This document shows, in pieces, positions 22,342-33,620 of a stretch of DNA of 64,000 bases. How positions within the stretch are numbered: position 1 is the first letter of the stretch; every line of letters starts with the position of its first letter. The notes beneath the pieces were generated by a model. The model did not search any database. It saw nothing but the letters and a program-made list of their open reading frames with translations, and was not told the DNA's origin. The stretch comes from Tigriopus japonicus (taxonomy: Eukaryota; Arthropoda; Copepoda; Harpacticoida; Harpacticidae). The stretch spans positions 9,808,182-9,872,181 of the forward strand of contig CM021312.1 of assembly GCA_010645155.1 (NCBI GenBank), given 5' to 3'. A program made the translations under genes and the position numbers.

Positions 22342-24830
22342 TTGTATTTAATTACCTTAACTACGGAATCTGAAAGCATGAGAGTTCAAGAAAAGAGAGG
22401 CTCGAAAACAAATGGATTTTTCACCTCCTGGGATTTCATTGATATCCGTCTGAACAAAAGACAAATAATACCTCAATCACCTCTAAACTATTCTATAACG
22501 TTGATACTTGGAATAACAGAGAACGACAGAGAGAAAGCGAAGAAAAGACTGATACGCAAAAGAGATATCGGGAAGATATGTCCTGCCGATTTTGGGAATT
22601 CCCTGGGAGCAAAGGAAAGATGGGAAGGCTTCGACGAGTTATGCATTCATGAAAAAGCAAAAAAGCTGCGCTCAAATGTGCTAGATGTGCTAAACATATT
22701 TGCACCAATTAGAGCCGTTCCTGCAAAGAAGAAAGCAAGACCAAAGCCCTCTCCCACCTTGACACGACTTAGAAAAAGTAGGGACAATGCCAAGAACGAG
22801 AAGCAATTTTCAAAATACAAGAAGCTCAGAAACCAATGCAATGCCCTTACAAGAAAAGAAACGCTGGAGGCCAATGGGCGACGTATCGAAAACAATCCCA
22901 CAGAAGTGTGGGACTTGGTCGATGAATTGTGCGGAAAAGAAAAGGACAGCAAGATTCAGTTGAAGGAAGGTGGCAAATATGTTGCGGAAGAGGAAATACC
23001 TTCTCTATTCCTTGAGTTCTTCGTGGAGAAAATTAATAGGCTGCACCAAAGTTTAAGACCGGTCGGAGATGATCTGTTCTCAAACGCCAAAGAAATTTCA
23101 AAAGTACGGAAATTGAAGCCCGGAGGATTTTCATTCCATGAGATATCCTTTAGGAGAGTTAGGGAGGCAATCAGAAAACTAAAGAAGACTGACTCAAAAG
23201 ATGCGGATGGTCTTACCGTTAGAGTTCTAGAGTTGTGTGGAGAAGCTATCATTGCCCCACTAACCAAAATCATAAACCAGTCTGTTCGTGAAGGAATTTT
23301 TCCAACAGAGTGGAAGCTTTCGCGTGTGGTTCCCTTACACAAAAAGAATTCCAAAACAAACTTGAAGAACTTTCGACCAATCTGTTTGGTCAAAGTTCCA
23401 TCAAAAATAATGGAGGAGATAATGCGGGCACAATTGAGCGAATACATGGAGAACAAGTCGGTGATCCCGTCAGAGCAACACGGTTATCGTGAGGCTCACT
23501 CAGTTTCGACTGCGGTGAATCGTGTCTCACATTTATGGAGGTCATGTCATGAGAGGAGAGATTTGGTCGCAGCGCTTTTCTTTGACTTGTCTTCAGCATT
23601 TGACTTGGTTGACGTCGAAATTCTCACCAGGAAACTAGAAATCTATGGGCTGGACAAAAACTCGATAAGTCTGGTAAGATCATATCTTAATGGAAGAACC
23701 TGGGTAGTGGAGGTTGGAGACCACCTTCCGGAGGAACGGTGTGTACCAATCGGAGTGCCACAAGGGTCTGGATTATCCCCGCTTCTCTTCCTAGTTCTCA
23801 TCAGTGACTTACAGCTCGCCACAAGTTCTGATCTTGTGATGTTTGCAGACGATATAAGTGCTGTGGTATCAGCGAAAACTAAGCAGCAACTTCAAGATCG
23901 GTTGGAAATCGTCTCAGATGACGTAGCAACTTACATGGAAGGATCAGGCCTAGTTCTTAATACAGAAAAGACAAATATGGTGTTCTTTGGGAAACAGCGG
24001 CTCCAAATAAATTGCCGCGGAAAAACTATCGAAAGTTCTAACGTTGCAACGCTCTTGGGAATGAAGATATCATCCGAGGGATCATGGAAAGCGCACGTGC
24101 GGGATCTATTAGGGGACTTGGATCGGCGGGTGGGAGTGCTGCGGAGACTGCGTTGTCAAATTCCACTCAAGACTCTTCTGTTTCTCATCGACTCATTGCT
24201 GATAAGCAAAATACGATTCGGCCTGGAGGCTTATGCTGACCCAACAGTAGGCTGGAAAGAAGGGGAGTACAAATGCAGTCTGATTGCTGCCCTGCAAGTG
24301 CGTTTGAACAATGCAATTAGGGCCTGTTTTGGACTGTCACTGAAGGACAGAATCCCAGTGAACGATTTGCTCAAGATGGGGCAGCAACAAAGTGTACTCC
24401 AACTGGCCATTGTAACGAATGCAGTCTTAGCCTGGCAATGTCATCACCGGAATGAACCACAACTTCAAAATTCTGCGTCCACAAGATCAACAACAAGAAG
24501 GGACGTTCCTGAAATATCAACAAGGGGCTTATACCTGAGAAAGGCGGCTCGTATCTGGAATGTATTGCCAGAAAAAGTCAGAAGTGCGGAGACTCTTTCC
24601 AAGGCAAAACATATCATCAAGGACGAAGTGACCCATTTGGAGAAACTATTTGCTAAACGTTTCAATAATTGTACTTTCTAGTGAACTTGAATCTTTATCC
24701 ATGCTGTGATAAATTCTCTTTATTTTTCTCCCCCATCGATTGATGTCAAATCAGTCTTCTCAAGAAGTCGTTCTGACTTTACGCGTCATTAATTTGATAA
24801 GTAAATAAATTATCTCACGAACCGAACTTT
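22342..24830 (+). mobile_element. 5'-truncated non-LTR retrotransposon (LINE, Jockey/CR1-like)
   Basis: The element is defined by the long RT frame (22378-24681) plus a 3' tail. The tail contains AATAAA in GTAAATAAATTATC near 24803 and no long poly(A). No apurinic endonuclease domain is visible in the frame or in the 800 bp upstream, so the 5' end is truncated or the endonuclease has been lost. Exact ends and target duplication were not found. Confidence 0.75.
22378..24681 (+). CDS. Reverse transcriptase of a Jockey/CR1-type LINE
   Basis: An uninterrupted frame of 767 residues from the first ATG (open 12 codons further upstream). It would copy element RNA into DNA by target-primed reverse transcription. 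RT blocks appear in the expected order: FRPICLVKVPSKIMEEIM, ALFFDLSSAFDLVD (motif A aspartate), GVPQGSGLSPLLFLVLISDL, then MFADDISAVV at nt 23839-23868 (motif C, FADD), GLVLNTEKTNMVFFG, and LLGMKIS followed by a typical C-terminal LYLRKAARIWNVLPEKVRS block. The ~250 residues before RT are a basic linker (KKKARPKPSPTLTRLRKSR) rather than an endonuclease. No gag-like zinc knuckles or RNase H are visible. An intact 2.3-kb frame implies a recent insertion. Clade assignment between CR1, L2 and Jockey is not possible by eye. Confidence 0.9.
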   Translation: MRVQEKRGSKTNGFFTSWDFIDIRLNKRQIIPQSPLNYSITLILGITENDREKAKKRLIRKRDIGKICPADFGNSLGAKERWEGFDELCIHEKAKKLRSNVLDVLNIFAPIRAVPAKKKARPKPSPTLTRLRKSRDNAKNEKQFSKYKKLRNQCNALTRKETLEANGRRIENNPTEVWDLVDELCGKEKDSKIQLKEGGKYVAEEEIPSLFLEFFVEKINRLHQSLRPVGDDLFSNAKEISKVRKLKPGGFSFHEISFRRVREAIRKLKKTDSKDADGLTVRVLELCGEAIIAPLTKIINQSVREGIFPTEWKLSRVVPLHKKNSKTNLKNFRPICLVKVPSKIMEEIMRAQLSEYMENKSVIPSEQHGYREAHSVSTAVNRVSHLWRSCHERRDLVAALFFDLSSAFDLVDVEILTRKLEIYGLDKNSISLVRSYLNGRTWVVEVGDHLPEERCVPIGVPQGSGLSPLLFLVLISDLQLATSSDLVMFADDISAVVSAKTKQQLQDRLEIVSDDVATYMEGSGLVLNTEKTNMVFFGKQRLQINCRGKTIESSNVATLLGMKISSEGSWKAHVRDLLGDLDRRVGVLRRLRCQIPLKTLLFLIDSLLISKIRFGLEAYADPTVGWKEGEYKCSLIAALQVRLNNAIRACFGLSLKDRIPVNDLLKMGQQQSVLQLAIVTNAVLAWQCHHRNEPQLQNSASTRSTTRRDVPEISTRGLYLRKAARIWNVLPEKVRSAETLSKAKHIIKDEVTHLEKLFAKRFNNCTF

Positions 24831-26075
24831 ATATTGTAAAAGCCTGCATTAAGTAAGATGTTAGAAAATTCCTACATAGGCATGATCTAACATAATTCAC
24901 GCAACTTCTTACCTACCTATTGTGTATCTGTATTTTTGTGTTTAAAAATGAATTAAGCAACATGGCTTTTGAGTTTGTTCTTATCGAACCTGATTCGTTG
25001 AGCCATGTTTCCCTATTGTTGTGATTGGCCAACTATGAATGGTTTGTTAAAAGATTCATGCAATTTTCCGTGCAAATTCTGTAGAGGGAATTTGAGCGCC
25101 GAACACCTTGCTTTCCTTTCGGGAATAGCAAAAACAAGTTCTGACACCTCCAATTCAAAGTTCAAGACCTTTTTAAATGCCACGTTATTCCATCCAACAA
25201 TAATCATCAACAAATTTTCAACCAACATGCTACCTAACAGCACTAAAGTAAAGTAACATGATTGTAAAGAGTTATACTTATTGATTATGAAAGGAGCGCG
25301 GAAACAAACAAAAATGCAGCACATGATGTTTTCTAGACGAAAATGTTATTTCTTGCTCTTCTTGAAATTTCTTGACACAGGAATCCTTTCCTGGTCATTT
25401 TAATTGTCCAATGAAGTTGACTCGTATGTTTCAAGGATTGAGATTAGATTCCATCTTTACAACAGTTTCTGTAATGTTGATGTAGGATGTTATGAATTAT
25501 CTTCTTCTCCAAAGCTCAAATTAGCCAGCCACCTCCTTTGTCGGCAGCCTGAACAACCATGCCTTCTATGCCCGTAATCTAGGGGCGTCAATAGGATCCA
25601 AAGAATTGTCCACGTCCTTCTTGTCGCTTGCGAAGTCAAAATGACCATATAAATTCTGATTTTGCCCGTTATTTGTAGGTTATCTCGAATAAACTCTTAG
25701 ATAAAGGAAGACATTCAACTGAATTTCGTAGGATTCTGCTGTCAAACGCAGCTTTGTTGTTTCAATTTTCATAGATATCATGCCTCGTTGCAAGAAATGA
25801 AACTACTTTCTTGATTGATTGTCCTTATTCCGGATGACGAAAATTGTGGCACGAAAATATGAATAGGGAGAAGTGGAGAAGCGGTCAAGCGGTTACAGTC
25901 GTTTGGCACGAAAATAGCACCTATTATTTCTCAAACTACAAACAGAATTTTTGACATAAATTTGGTAGCCATGCTCATATTTCATGTCCAAATCAATTTT
26001 GCGCTACCAAAAAGTTATTTTCAATGGATTACTTGCACAATTTTTTTTAAAATTAAACTTTTGTTTATTTATCAT

Positions 26076-26512
26076 TAGGGCCCGAAAAAAAGTTTGCGAA
26101 AAAGCGTCAACATATCCAATACATGTTTTATTCAAAAGTATTCAAAATATTTGACAAATATTAAAAAAACCCGGATATTTAAGGAATATTTTTTTGACAA
26201 CGCCATTATTTTGTACTTTTGTATGTGTGTACCGATTTTCCAAATTTGTTTTTGGTGAATTTGATACATTTCTCCGTGTTTAGAGGCATACCTGACATGT
26301 AAATAATTTAAAAAATCCAACTTTCAATTTGCCTCAATGGATGGCGCAGTTTTTCCACATATGGCATAAGTTTTGGTCGTGATCTTAGTACAAATATCAT
26401 TTTGTATTTTGGTTTCATTTTTTGAAACACCCAAATATTTAAAAAATCGAGCAAAAACGGAGAAATATTTTTAAAACATTTTATATTTAAAAAACTTTAT
26501 TTCAGGTCCCTA
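26076..26512. mobile_element. Decayed hAT-like element
   Basis: TAGGGCCCGAAAAAAAGT on the left and ACTTTATTTCAGGTCCCTA on the right are imperfect inverted ends of hAT type. The flanks TTTATCAT and CTCATAAT agree only partly, so the insertion is old or the assignment is wrong. The interior is A+T-rich and non-coding. Confidence 0.4.
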
Positions 26513-27191
26513 CTCATAATCAATATTTCCACAAAGATTGTTGCTCTTCAAAGTCAGCAAACAGAGAAAAAGTGATATTTAGGAAATTGCCTCCTAAAAT
26601 AGAAAAAAGCCTCTTAAAGTAAAAAAATACCGGAATAAATAATATATAACGCCCCAAAATGTCATTTTTTTAAAAAATCGACTCAAAAAGTTAAAACGTA
26701 TGTCAGATCCGCCCTTTTCTCATAAGCTAAGATTTCAAATCCCAAATCTCAAATGAAAAGTGTTTATAATTCAAAATTATCAGTACAGTATTCATAAAAA
26801 AATTAATTTTTCATTCTTTTCTTGAGATTGTAAAGTGTCCGATTTCGTTGCGTTCTTTCACTTTTGATGAAAAATAATTTTGCGATAAACGCTTTAGGGC
26901 AAAATGGTTAAAATGGGCTTATTTGCCGATTCATGTCGTAAAGTTTGGCATTTTTCTGACAAATTTGAATAAAACCAGACACTTTCTGAAACCTCCTATC
27001 TCAAAATGTCTAGGACGCACAAAATTTACGCACCTCCTTGACTCGTAATTTTTTTCCGGACATTTGCAAGTCGGACACTCGTAAATTTGTTCTTAACATT
27101 GAAAACTCGGCGGATCCGCACAAATTGTATTAAGTCACCAAAATTGGGTACGTCCGGTCGGACAAAGTGTTTTGTAACATAGGCCCCTGTT

Positions 27192-27302
27192 TTTTAATCA
27201 CGCAACTTAGCGTGTTCAACGTCAAATCTAATGGCACACACACAGTGCAGGCTTGATGACTCACAAATATTTTCGTAGTGTCATTTCTCTGCTAGCCCTC
27301 TA
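27192..27302 (-). mobile_element. One-ended fragment of the TAGAGGG hAT MITE
   Basis: Read on the minus strand, the fragment starts TAGAGGGCTAGCAGAGAAAT and follows the first ~110 bp of the element at 18124, sharing GTGAGTCATCAAGCCTGCAC and TTTGACGTTGAACAC. The other end is missing. Confidence 0.75.
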
Positions 27303-27324
27303 AAGCAGATAAGCCACGAACATA

Positions 27325-27810
27325 TCACCTTCTGTCTCTATTCAAAAGGATATCGTCTATCTGAACCATAAATTTCGAATACAGAAGATTTTGAAACATC
27401 CTGTTCGCAAGTCTCTTGGGCCTACAGAAAATCGAGATGGAAGAAGGCTTAAGCTCTGCGGACTTTAAGCACGCTCGGCAACAAAGCAGATAATTTCTAA
27501 GGTAAAAGACGAAAGAACTGATACACTCACTCACATATTCACTTCTTAGATAGCCCTGCCCTTTATGGACATTTCGAGACTCGGACGACGTCACTCAAGT
27601 GATTCGCTTTCCCGCCCATCCCATTTTTGAGGCAAGGGGGCCTGGTCTATTTTTTACGCCATGACTTGATCCCACGGACATGTTCAAGGCTTGAATTGAA
27701 AGGGACGAATTTGTGGAGTAGAAGTAGATGTTATCATCCAGAATCTTGACCGAATATTTGAGAGATTCACCTATAACATTAGGGAAAATAAATTTAGATG
27801 GATCCGTCAC
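27325..27810 (-). pseudogene. Possible decayed coding sequence, two frames separated by one stop
   Basis: From ATG at 27810 a 71-codon frame runs to a stop, and the same frame continues for another 89 codons (to 27325). Translated text such as ESLKYSVKILDDNIYF and RSEYVSECISSFVFYL is protein-like, but I recognise no family. There is no neighbouring exon or domain, and chance is a real alternative. Confidence 0.2.
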
Positions 27811-28822
27811 ATGACAGATTCAAATGACCGCCCTAATGGAACTCCCAACTACGAATTTGACATGGACTTCATTTGATTTTCTTGCTGTTTCGCACTAGAT
27901 AAGCAAATAAAAAGAAGATGGGTTGGACTGTTTCGTATTGTTGACATCTCAAGGTAACGGTATCTTATTTGATGACGTCATCAATAACCCTTCACTTAAA
28001 CATCACCGCCATCTATCGTGTTTAGAAGTTGGGATCGCCTCTTTATAGAAATAACCCACCAGCACTTTTAGCGTACGTTTATGTTCGTGAAGCGTAAGAT
28101 ATAATATAGTACTAATCAAACAATGTTGTATCGTGCTGGTACTCAACGTTTCATTTTTTCCGAATTTCAACGATTTGAAGTGGGCGATCAGATGGCACAA
28201 CAAACAATAATCGCACAGAACTCTCTTCCCACGTCCTCATCTTCATTATTCATTTACTTCATATTAATTTAACTAACTTTGTGAAAGTGTGTTAATTTAT
28301 CATCACTACTATTTTTAATACCTTTTTTCTTTCACCCACACTCCAATCATGAGCAAGAGTGGTTTCATCAATAAAACAGCTAAATCGTACGTGATATTAG
28401 TGATTGACAGAAACGGCTCTTAAATAGCCGAAAGAGCGTCTAACTAAAATTCAAAGAAAAGTTTACGTCCAAAACCATGTGACTTTTTTTCAAGTAAGTA
28501 TTTAATTCATTTATCAGGTATTCTTCAGCTGAGAATGAAGCATTTTAAGAGATGTAGTTAACTGTTCTGTTTCTTTTGGACCTTGTAGCAATGCATGATT
28601 TGTCATTCCGCACAATAACACTATAGGTTGCGTGAAAAATTGCGGAAATATATTGAGGATGTTGGGATGAGCTTACTCCCATGCATTACATCCATTAAGC
28701 TTTGGGATGACCATTTAGTTACATGTTGAATTCAAATTGAACAAAAATAGTTATTTGGGATTGAATGGTCCATTTTTTACCCCAAAAAGCCGAATAACGC
28801 CTCAGAGATCTCATATACGTAG

Positions 28823-29442
28823 TGTAGCAGTACTGATTCGGGATGATCAGTTTGGGAGCGGTGCTACAATCATCCGATGATCCAATCGGATAGAGTACCT
28901 TTCAGAGCTTGAATAATAAACGTGGTCGGAGACAGAGTTTTATGGTTAGGGTCTTATCCTTTATTTGGTCGAAGGTGGTGATGTTGAATACAGGATAAGT
29001 CAGCAAGGGGAACTTCTTAGACTGAGATGGATAGCTGGGTACAAAGGTACTATGACTGTATGTGAACGCCAATAATAGCTCTGAACTCAACTAGCTTCAG
29101 TAAGTGAGTAGTTGCTGTAGTACACATGTGGAAGGCTATTTATACTAAATGGATGTGTACTACCAGATATTACATATGACATGATCATTGTGTATACCGG
29201 TTTATACCAGTACATGTTCATAAGGCGTGGTCATTGCTTACACAAGCACGTATGATACCAAAGACAGACAAAGGGCATAGAATGTACTAGAATGTACTAC
29301 GTGTAGAAATATGTTATTGCGGTGGATTATCAAACGTTTGCATCCTTTGTCTCTTCTGTTCAGGGCCGTGACTTGTTATGATGCGTCATTGACTGGTGAC
29401 TTCATACAGGTGAATTGATGGTTCGGCATCAGTTCCACTACA
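28823..29442 (-). mobile_element. Solo LTR, 620 bp
   Basis: Begins TGTAG and ends CTACA, with the same 4 bases (GTAG) directly outside both ends (28819-28822 and 29443-29446). On the minus strand it has a TATA box, TATAAATAG (29144-29136), and an AATAAA signal about 170 nt downstream (28965-28960), giving a U3-R-U5 order. No gag/pol or second LTR is present, so recombination between LTRs is the likely origin. Family (Ty3/mdg4-like versus BEL) cannot be told. Confidence 0.65.
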
Positions 29443-29771
29443 GTAGCTTTTCAATGTCACAAAAGAAAATGAAAGAAATGAGTCTTGAAGGTTTTATTAA
29501 AAATAGCTCAAAGTAATATATCATAACTTGAAATGCACTTCAAAACAAGGTTTTGGAAAACATTTTTCATAACTATTTAGAGTACACTTTGTTGTGAGTT
29601 CAGCCAAAATTACAATAAATATGTCTGAGAGATTCATGTTAAAATTTACAAGGACCATGTTCAAGATGGTACAAAATCGAAACCTGAAACATCCATAACA
29701 AAGATAACTCAAACTAAACTTCGTCATGAAGATAGTAGGTGAACCCCGTTTCCTTATATTTCTTCCTTGCA

Positions 29772-29792
29772 CATTATTATTATTATTATTAT
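29772..29792 (+). repeat. (ATT)n microsatellite
   Basis: Seven ATT/TTA units in a row followed by a T tract. Intergenic. Confidence 0.9.
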
Positions 29793-30016
29793 TTTTTCCA
29801 ATAGAAATTCCAAGCATGCTTGTTTTTTCGGGCTGATTCGGCGTCCGTCTTCTTTGTACATAAAACCGCCCTAGAATTAGGAAAGCTTCCAGAAATCTCT
29901 ATTACGAGCAATTCTCTATTGGAATATTGTGGATTTACTAAAAACAATTTACCAACAACTTTTAGATCACAAAACCTTTCACTTGTTTGAAAATGATTAT
30001 TTTTTATGCTATTAAT

Positions 30017-30836
30017 CAAGAACCACTACATATCTCTGGACGACAAGGACTATTGAAACAGATATGATTTTCTGAAGGAACAAACCAATTGCACTCGTCA
30101 ACAAGGAAGAGTACGTATTTTTAATATTCATCTTAACAGAACATTTGAGTCAAGATTTATGCTCTCTTCAGTACATAACTTTGAGAAGGCATGTTTTTCC
30201 ACTCTGACGTTGTATTGAACTGAAAATTGAAGCACATAGTTTACCCAAAAGAAAAACAACTTGGATTTCTTTAGAAACCATAATCATGACCAATTAATCG
30301 TGCAAAAATGTCAGCTAATACGCCATGATCAGCACCTCTCGTGGTCAAATTGAAACATAGTTGCCAGTTTGTGAAGTGAGTATTAATGCCACCCTTTTGC
30401 AAAAGTTAAGGAATTTTCTTTCATGTATTCATTTTTTTTAGTAGCATCATGTCATCAAAATCGCAAATGATGGAGAAATTTTATTAAGAAGAAAATATAT
30501 AATGCAGAATAATCGAAGACCGAATAAAGTTTAACATAGGATTTAATCCGGATAAGTGGATGATGTCTCAAGGAGGTTTTATCGAGCAGAGGTGAAAGAA
30601 GAGAATGACGTGGAGAATCGAAGGAAGAAAACAAAAGGTATTATCGGAAAGATATATGCATCCTGCGCAACCTATTTCATATATTCACTCCACAAAGCTT
30701 GCCCAAGAGTGGCATTACAAATAAGCATCAGGTAACTATGTTTCAATTTGACCACAAGAGGCGCTGATCAGGGCGCAAAAGCTGACATTTTTTGCAGGGT
30801 TCATTAGCCTTGTCGTCCAGGAATTCAGTAGTTCTC
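30017..30836. mobile_element. Foldback MITE, CAAGAACCACTG family, copy with a nested insertion
   Basis: Left end CAAGAACCACTACATATCTCTGG; right end CCAGGAATTCAGTAGTTCTC is its imperfect inverse. CTGACGTTGTATTGAACTGAAAATTGAAG (30207-30236 region) is the family's right-arm motif. The right arm is interrupted by a separate inverted-repeat element (30301-30796). No clear target duplication. Confidence 0.6.
30301..30796. mobile_element. 496-bp inverted-repeat element nested in a foldback MITE
   Basis: Inverted ends of about 65 bp (30301-30364 and 30731-30796) share TGCAAAAATGTCAGC, TGATCAGC and TGGTCAAATTGAAACATAG. The ~365-bp interior is non-coding. A single-ended relative lies at 48988-49055. 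Its position inside the right arm of another element dates it as the younger insertion. Confidence 0.7.
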
Positions 30837-31647
30837 GTCTAGGCGCTCAAGAAAATCACGTAAATCACTTCAAGATCGTTGCTTCTTTCTAATCTTCAGT
30901 ACTTCAACATTAGCGGCTATCTTATTTTCAAATAAACCTAAATTATTTGATTAATTAGCTAAAATTAGATCAATTAACACCCTAAATTTTTGTTGGTTTG
31001 CTTTTTGCAATAGCAAAGGTACATTTCTTCTCACTTTTCGTACTCTTCATTTACACTCTTGCATCTACTATGATATTAGCACTTTTCTGTTCAAAGGTGT
31101 GGGAGATAACCTTTGGTTTTTATGAACATTTGTTTAGGTTCACACTTGTTTGTGGAATAGATTATATTTCTCCCCCTCCAACTGATCAAAACTGATAAAT
31201 AAAGAGATTATTTTTGATTTTCATTTGTGCTACGGCTTTGATGAAAATAATCTGACTCCATGCACCCCTAGATCATAAAAATTTAAAAGTTACCAGTGAA
31301 ATAATATTCAACACATTGATTAACGACGATATCATTATTCATTGTCCAAAAATGAGTAAGCTTTACATTTGACGACGAGTAAAGCTATTCATGTTTTGAA
31401 CCACTCTTAAGTTAATTCAAAGAATTCTAAGCTATTAAGTTAATTGATATCAAAACGAGACCAAATGTTAACTACATCAAAACAAGGAAAGGTCAAACCA
31501 AAACTCACCAGCCAAAATTGTAATTCGAGATGTATTAGGTGTTGGAAGTCAGTGATTTATTCAAAAGTGGTCTGAAACAGACCAGCATTATGAAAATTAG
31601 AGGTTTTTTTTACAAAACTTGGGAAACTGTCTCTAAATGAACTCAGC

Positions 31648-32452
31648 AAGACTGACACTTTAGTATCTCAAAACCAAATCAATTACATTCTTCTTCAAAC
31701 GAGACCTTACTTTAGCTGATATGTCAAAGTGTACTCATCATAGTGTGCTCGTAGTACGATCATAGATGTTTGGGAATTTCAAGATCGAAACGGACCGTCA
31801 CATTCGAGAAAAGCCAAATCGATGGAGCACTTTCATGGATTTCTAGAATTTACTGGATTGAACACGGCGACCAAGATCGAGTCGATTTAGTCAAAGATGT
31901 CTCAAGCCAGGATTACTTTCAAAATACACACTGGGTCCGATTAGTACAATGAAAATTCAACGGAACAATACATTTGTTGCAAAAACCTTACATTTTAGTA
32001 CAGTGATCGGACCCAGTGTGTATGTTTGAAATTCGTCCTGACGTACAGTGGTTCCTGATTTAGTACACAGGAAAAAAAGGGAGAAACAGGGCTTTTCCTT
32101 TTTCTGTGTAGTAAATCTACCCGATCTTGGTCGACCATGAGCATTCCAGCAAATTCTAGATGCCCTTGGCTCTTTCTAAGCTCAGTACAAAACCTATTGA
32201 GAATGAAAGAGTTAGCCCTCTTCGGGTAATTTTGGGTGAGCTTATTTATTCTATGCTCTCTTTGGCCCATAAGTTTGAGAAAACATAATTGTTCACTCCG
32301 GCATTCGATTGAGCTAAAAATTGGAACACCTAGTCTACCCATTATATGTCATGTCTCATTTGCGGACAACCCCAATTGATGTGATTCCATTGGAAATCAT
32401 AATTCTCAACGTTAGCTTCCCACCCAAGGAATTTCAGTGCGTCTCGGTAATT
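31648..32452. mobile_element. Foldback MITE (CAAGAACCACTG family), split by nested palindromes
   Basis: The left arm remnant has CCAAATCAATTACATTCTTC and CAAACGAGACCTTAC (about 31676-31712). The right arm at 32170-32452 has GGCATTCGATTGAGCTAAAA, GTCTCATTTGCGGAC and GTTAGCTTCCCACC. Between them sits an inverted-repeat element (31836-32163), itself with a further palindrome in its centre. The left boundary is approximate. Confidence 0.55.
31836..32163. mobile_element. Inverted-repeat element with a palindromic core, copy 1
   Basis: Outer arms 31836-31893 and 32107-32163 share CTAGAATTT, GGTCGACCAAGATCG-like and GATTTAGT motifs in inverse order. The core (about 31898-32060) starts CAAGCCAGGATTACTTTC, reads through CACACTGGGTCCGAT and returns as ATCGGACCCAGTGTG. 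The same core recurs at about 37285-37475 between unrelated outer arms. Confidence 0.6.
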
Positions 32453-33354
32453 CGTTAGACGTTTAAGTGCTCCATAATTCTGGACATTTTGTTTACGGTT
32501 CAGTTTCTTTCTGCCAAAATTGAAGGCTTTTCTGATCCATAATTATCATAAAAGTTGTATTATCCCATAAGTGAAGGATCTGAAAACTTCTCTTCATTAC
32601 CCATATGCGAAAATTGTTCAGATAGCCGCCAGTTGTGGAATCTTTTCTTATCTTGCAACTCTCGTTTGCCCATGACTAAGGAAATGTTTAGTTCTACCCT
32701 GCTGTCTTTTGCTCTGGCAATTTTGTAACCAAAAAGTACTTAAACAACTTACATGTAAGCAACTCAATGCAAAAACAAAGGCAATAAGACTATATTCATT
32801 ATGACTTTTCGGTAAAACAAAAATTAACGTTTTTGAAGGGTCATTTGTTCTTTGATCTAACTTGCCCTTTTCTCCCGAGCCAGTGATTGCTTCGAAACAT
32901 TTGAATGATGCCGTGGAGAGCGCAGAAAAATATGTGAAAAATATTTTTCCTCTCAAAATGTTGGAGAATTTTTTTCATACTAAATGTGTTCAATTTTGGT
33001 CATACAAGATTGACTGATTCAATTTGGAGTATTCTCGAGGTGATTTACAAACCACAATTGTTTTTTATGCTTTTAACAACAACAGCCACATAGGTGAGGC
33101 ATTTTTTGAAGGCCTAGCCTGGAACACCATTTGATCCAAGTAGACCCTCAACCATGTGATGATGAAGAAGGGCTACTTGAATTGGAGGTACAGTTACCTT
33201 AAATATTTTTGCAAAAGCAAGACTTCTTTTCATTAAGAGATATCTTGAGTTGACTGGTGAGGTGCATTGCTTCTAACAAGTTTGAAATTATAATTGTGCC
33301 TTGTCTCAAACGTAAAGTAAGTCCAAGCTGCCAAGAAAAAAAAATACCCCAAGA

Positions 33355-33620
33355 CAAGGGTTGGCAACCAATTTTGGGTCAAGGCCCACAAAATTTGATT
33401 ACAAGTTGCCAGGGCTCCACCAAACAGACGTTGGTAGAGTCAGGGGCCCACAAATTAACTATCAAAGAGTTTTGGGCCCACGAGCACAGTACTAAGGTTG
33501 TCTCATGAGCTCACTATTTTGGTCCTTCCCCAAAGCTCCTGGGCCCACCAAAGACCACCCTGAGCCAAATGTGGCTTTGTCCATGGACATTGGATGCGCC
33601 CCACCAGTTGCTTACCCCTG
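33355..33620. mobile_element. Old non-autonomous hAT element
   Basis: Ends CAAGGGTTGGCAACC and GTTGCTTACCCCTG are close to the classic hAT CAGGGGTBGGCAAAC ends. The interior is rich in GGGCCCAC motifs, unlike its A+T-rich surroundings. Flanks CCCCAAGA and CCCTAGGA agree in 6 of 8 bases, consistent with a decayed 8-bp duplication. Confidence 0.65.

Larger units (their letters stand above)
24831..28822. other. Gene-poor A+T-rich interval with decayed elements
   Basis: Contains the hAT-like element at 26076-26512, the half-element at 27192-27302, and two abutting minus-strand frames at 27325-27810 (see separate entries). 24831-26075, 26513-27191 and 27811-28822 show no gene-like structure; the last has CGCCATCTATCG/GATGGC motifs near 28008-28195 that may be ends of another small element. 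Confidence 0.5.

Noticed and set aside
22493..24665. Antisense frames of 66-166 codons inside the LINE
   Set aside because: Shadows of the real RT frame, which has all catalytic motifs on the plus strand.
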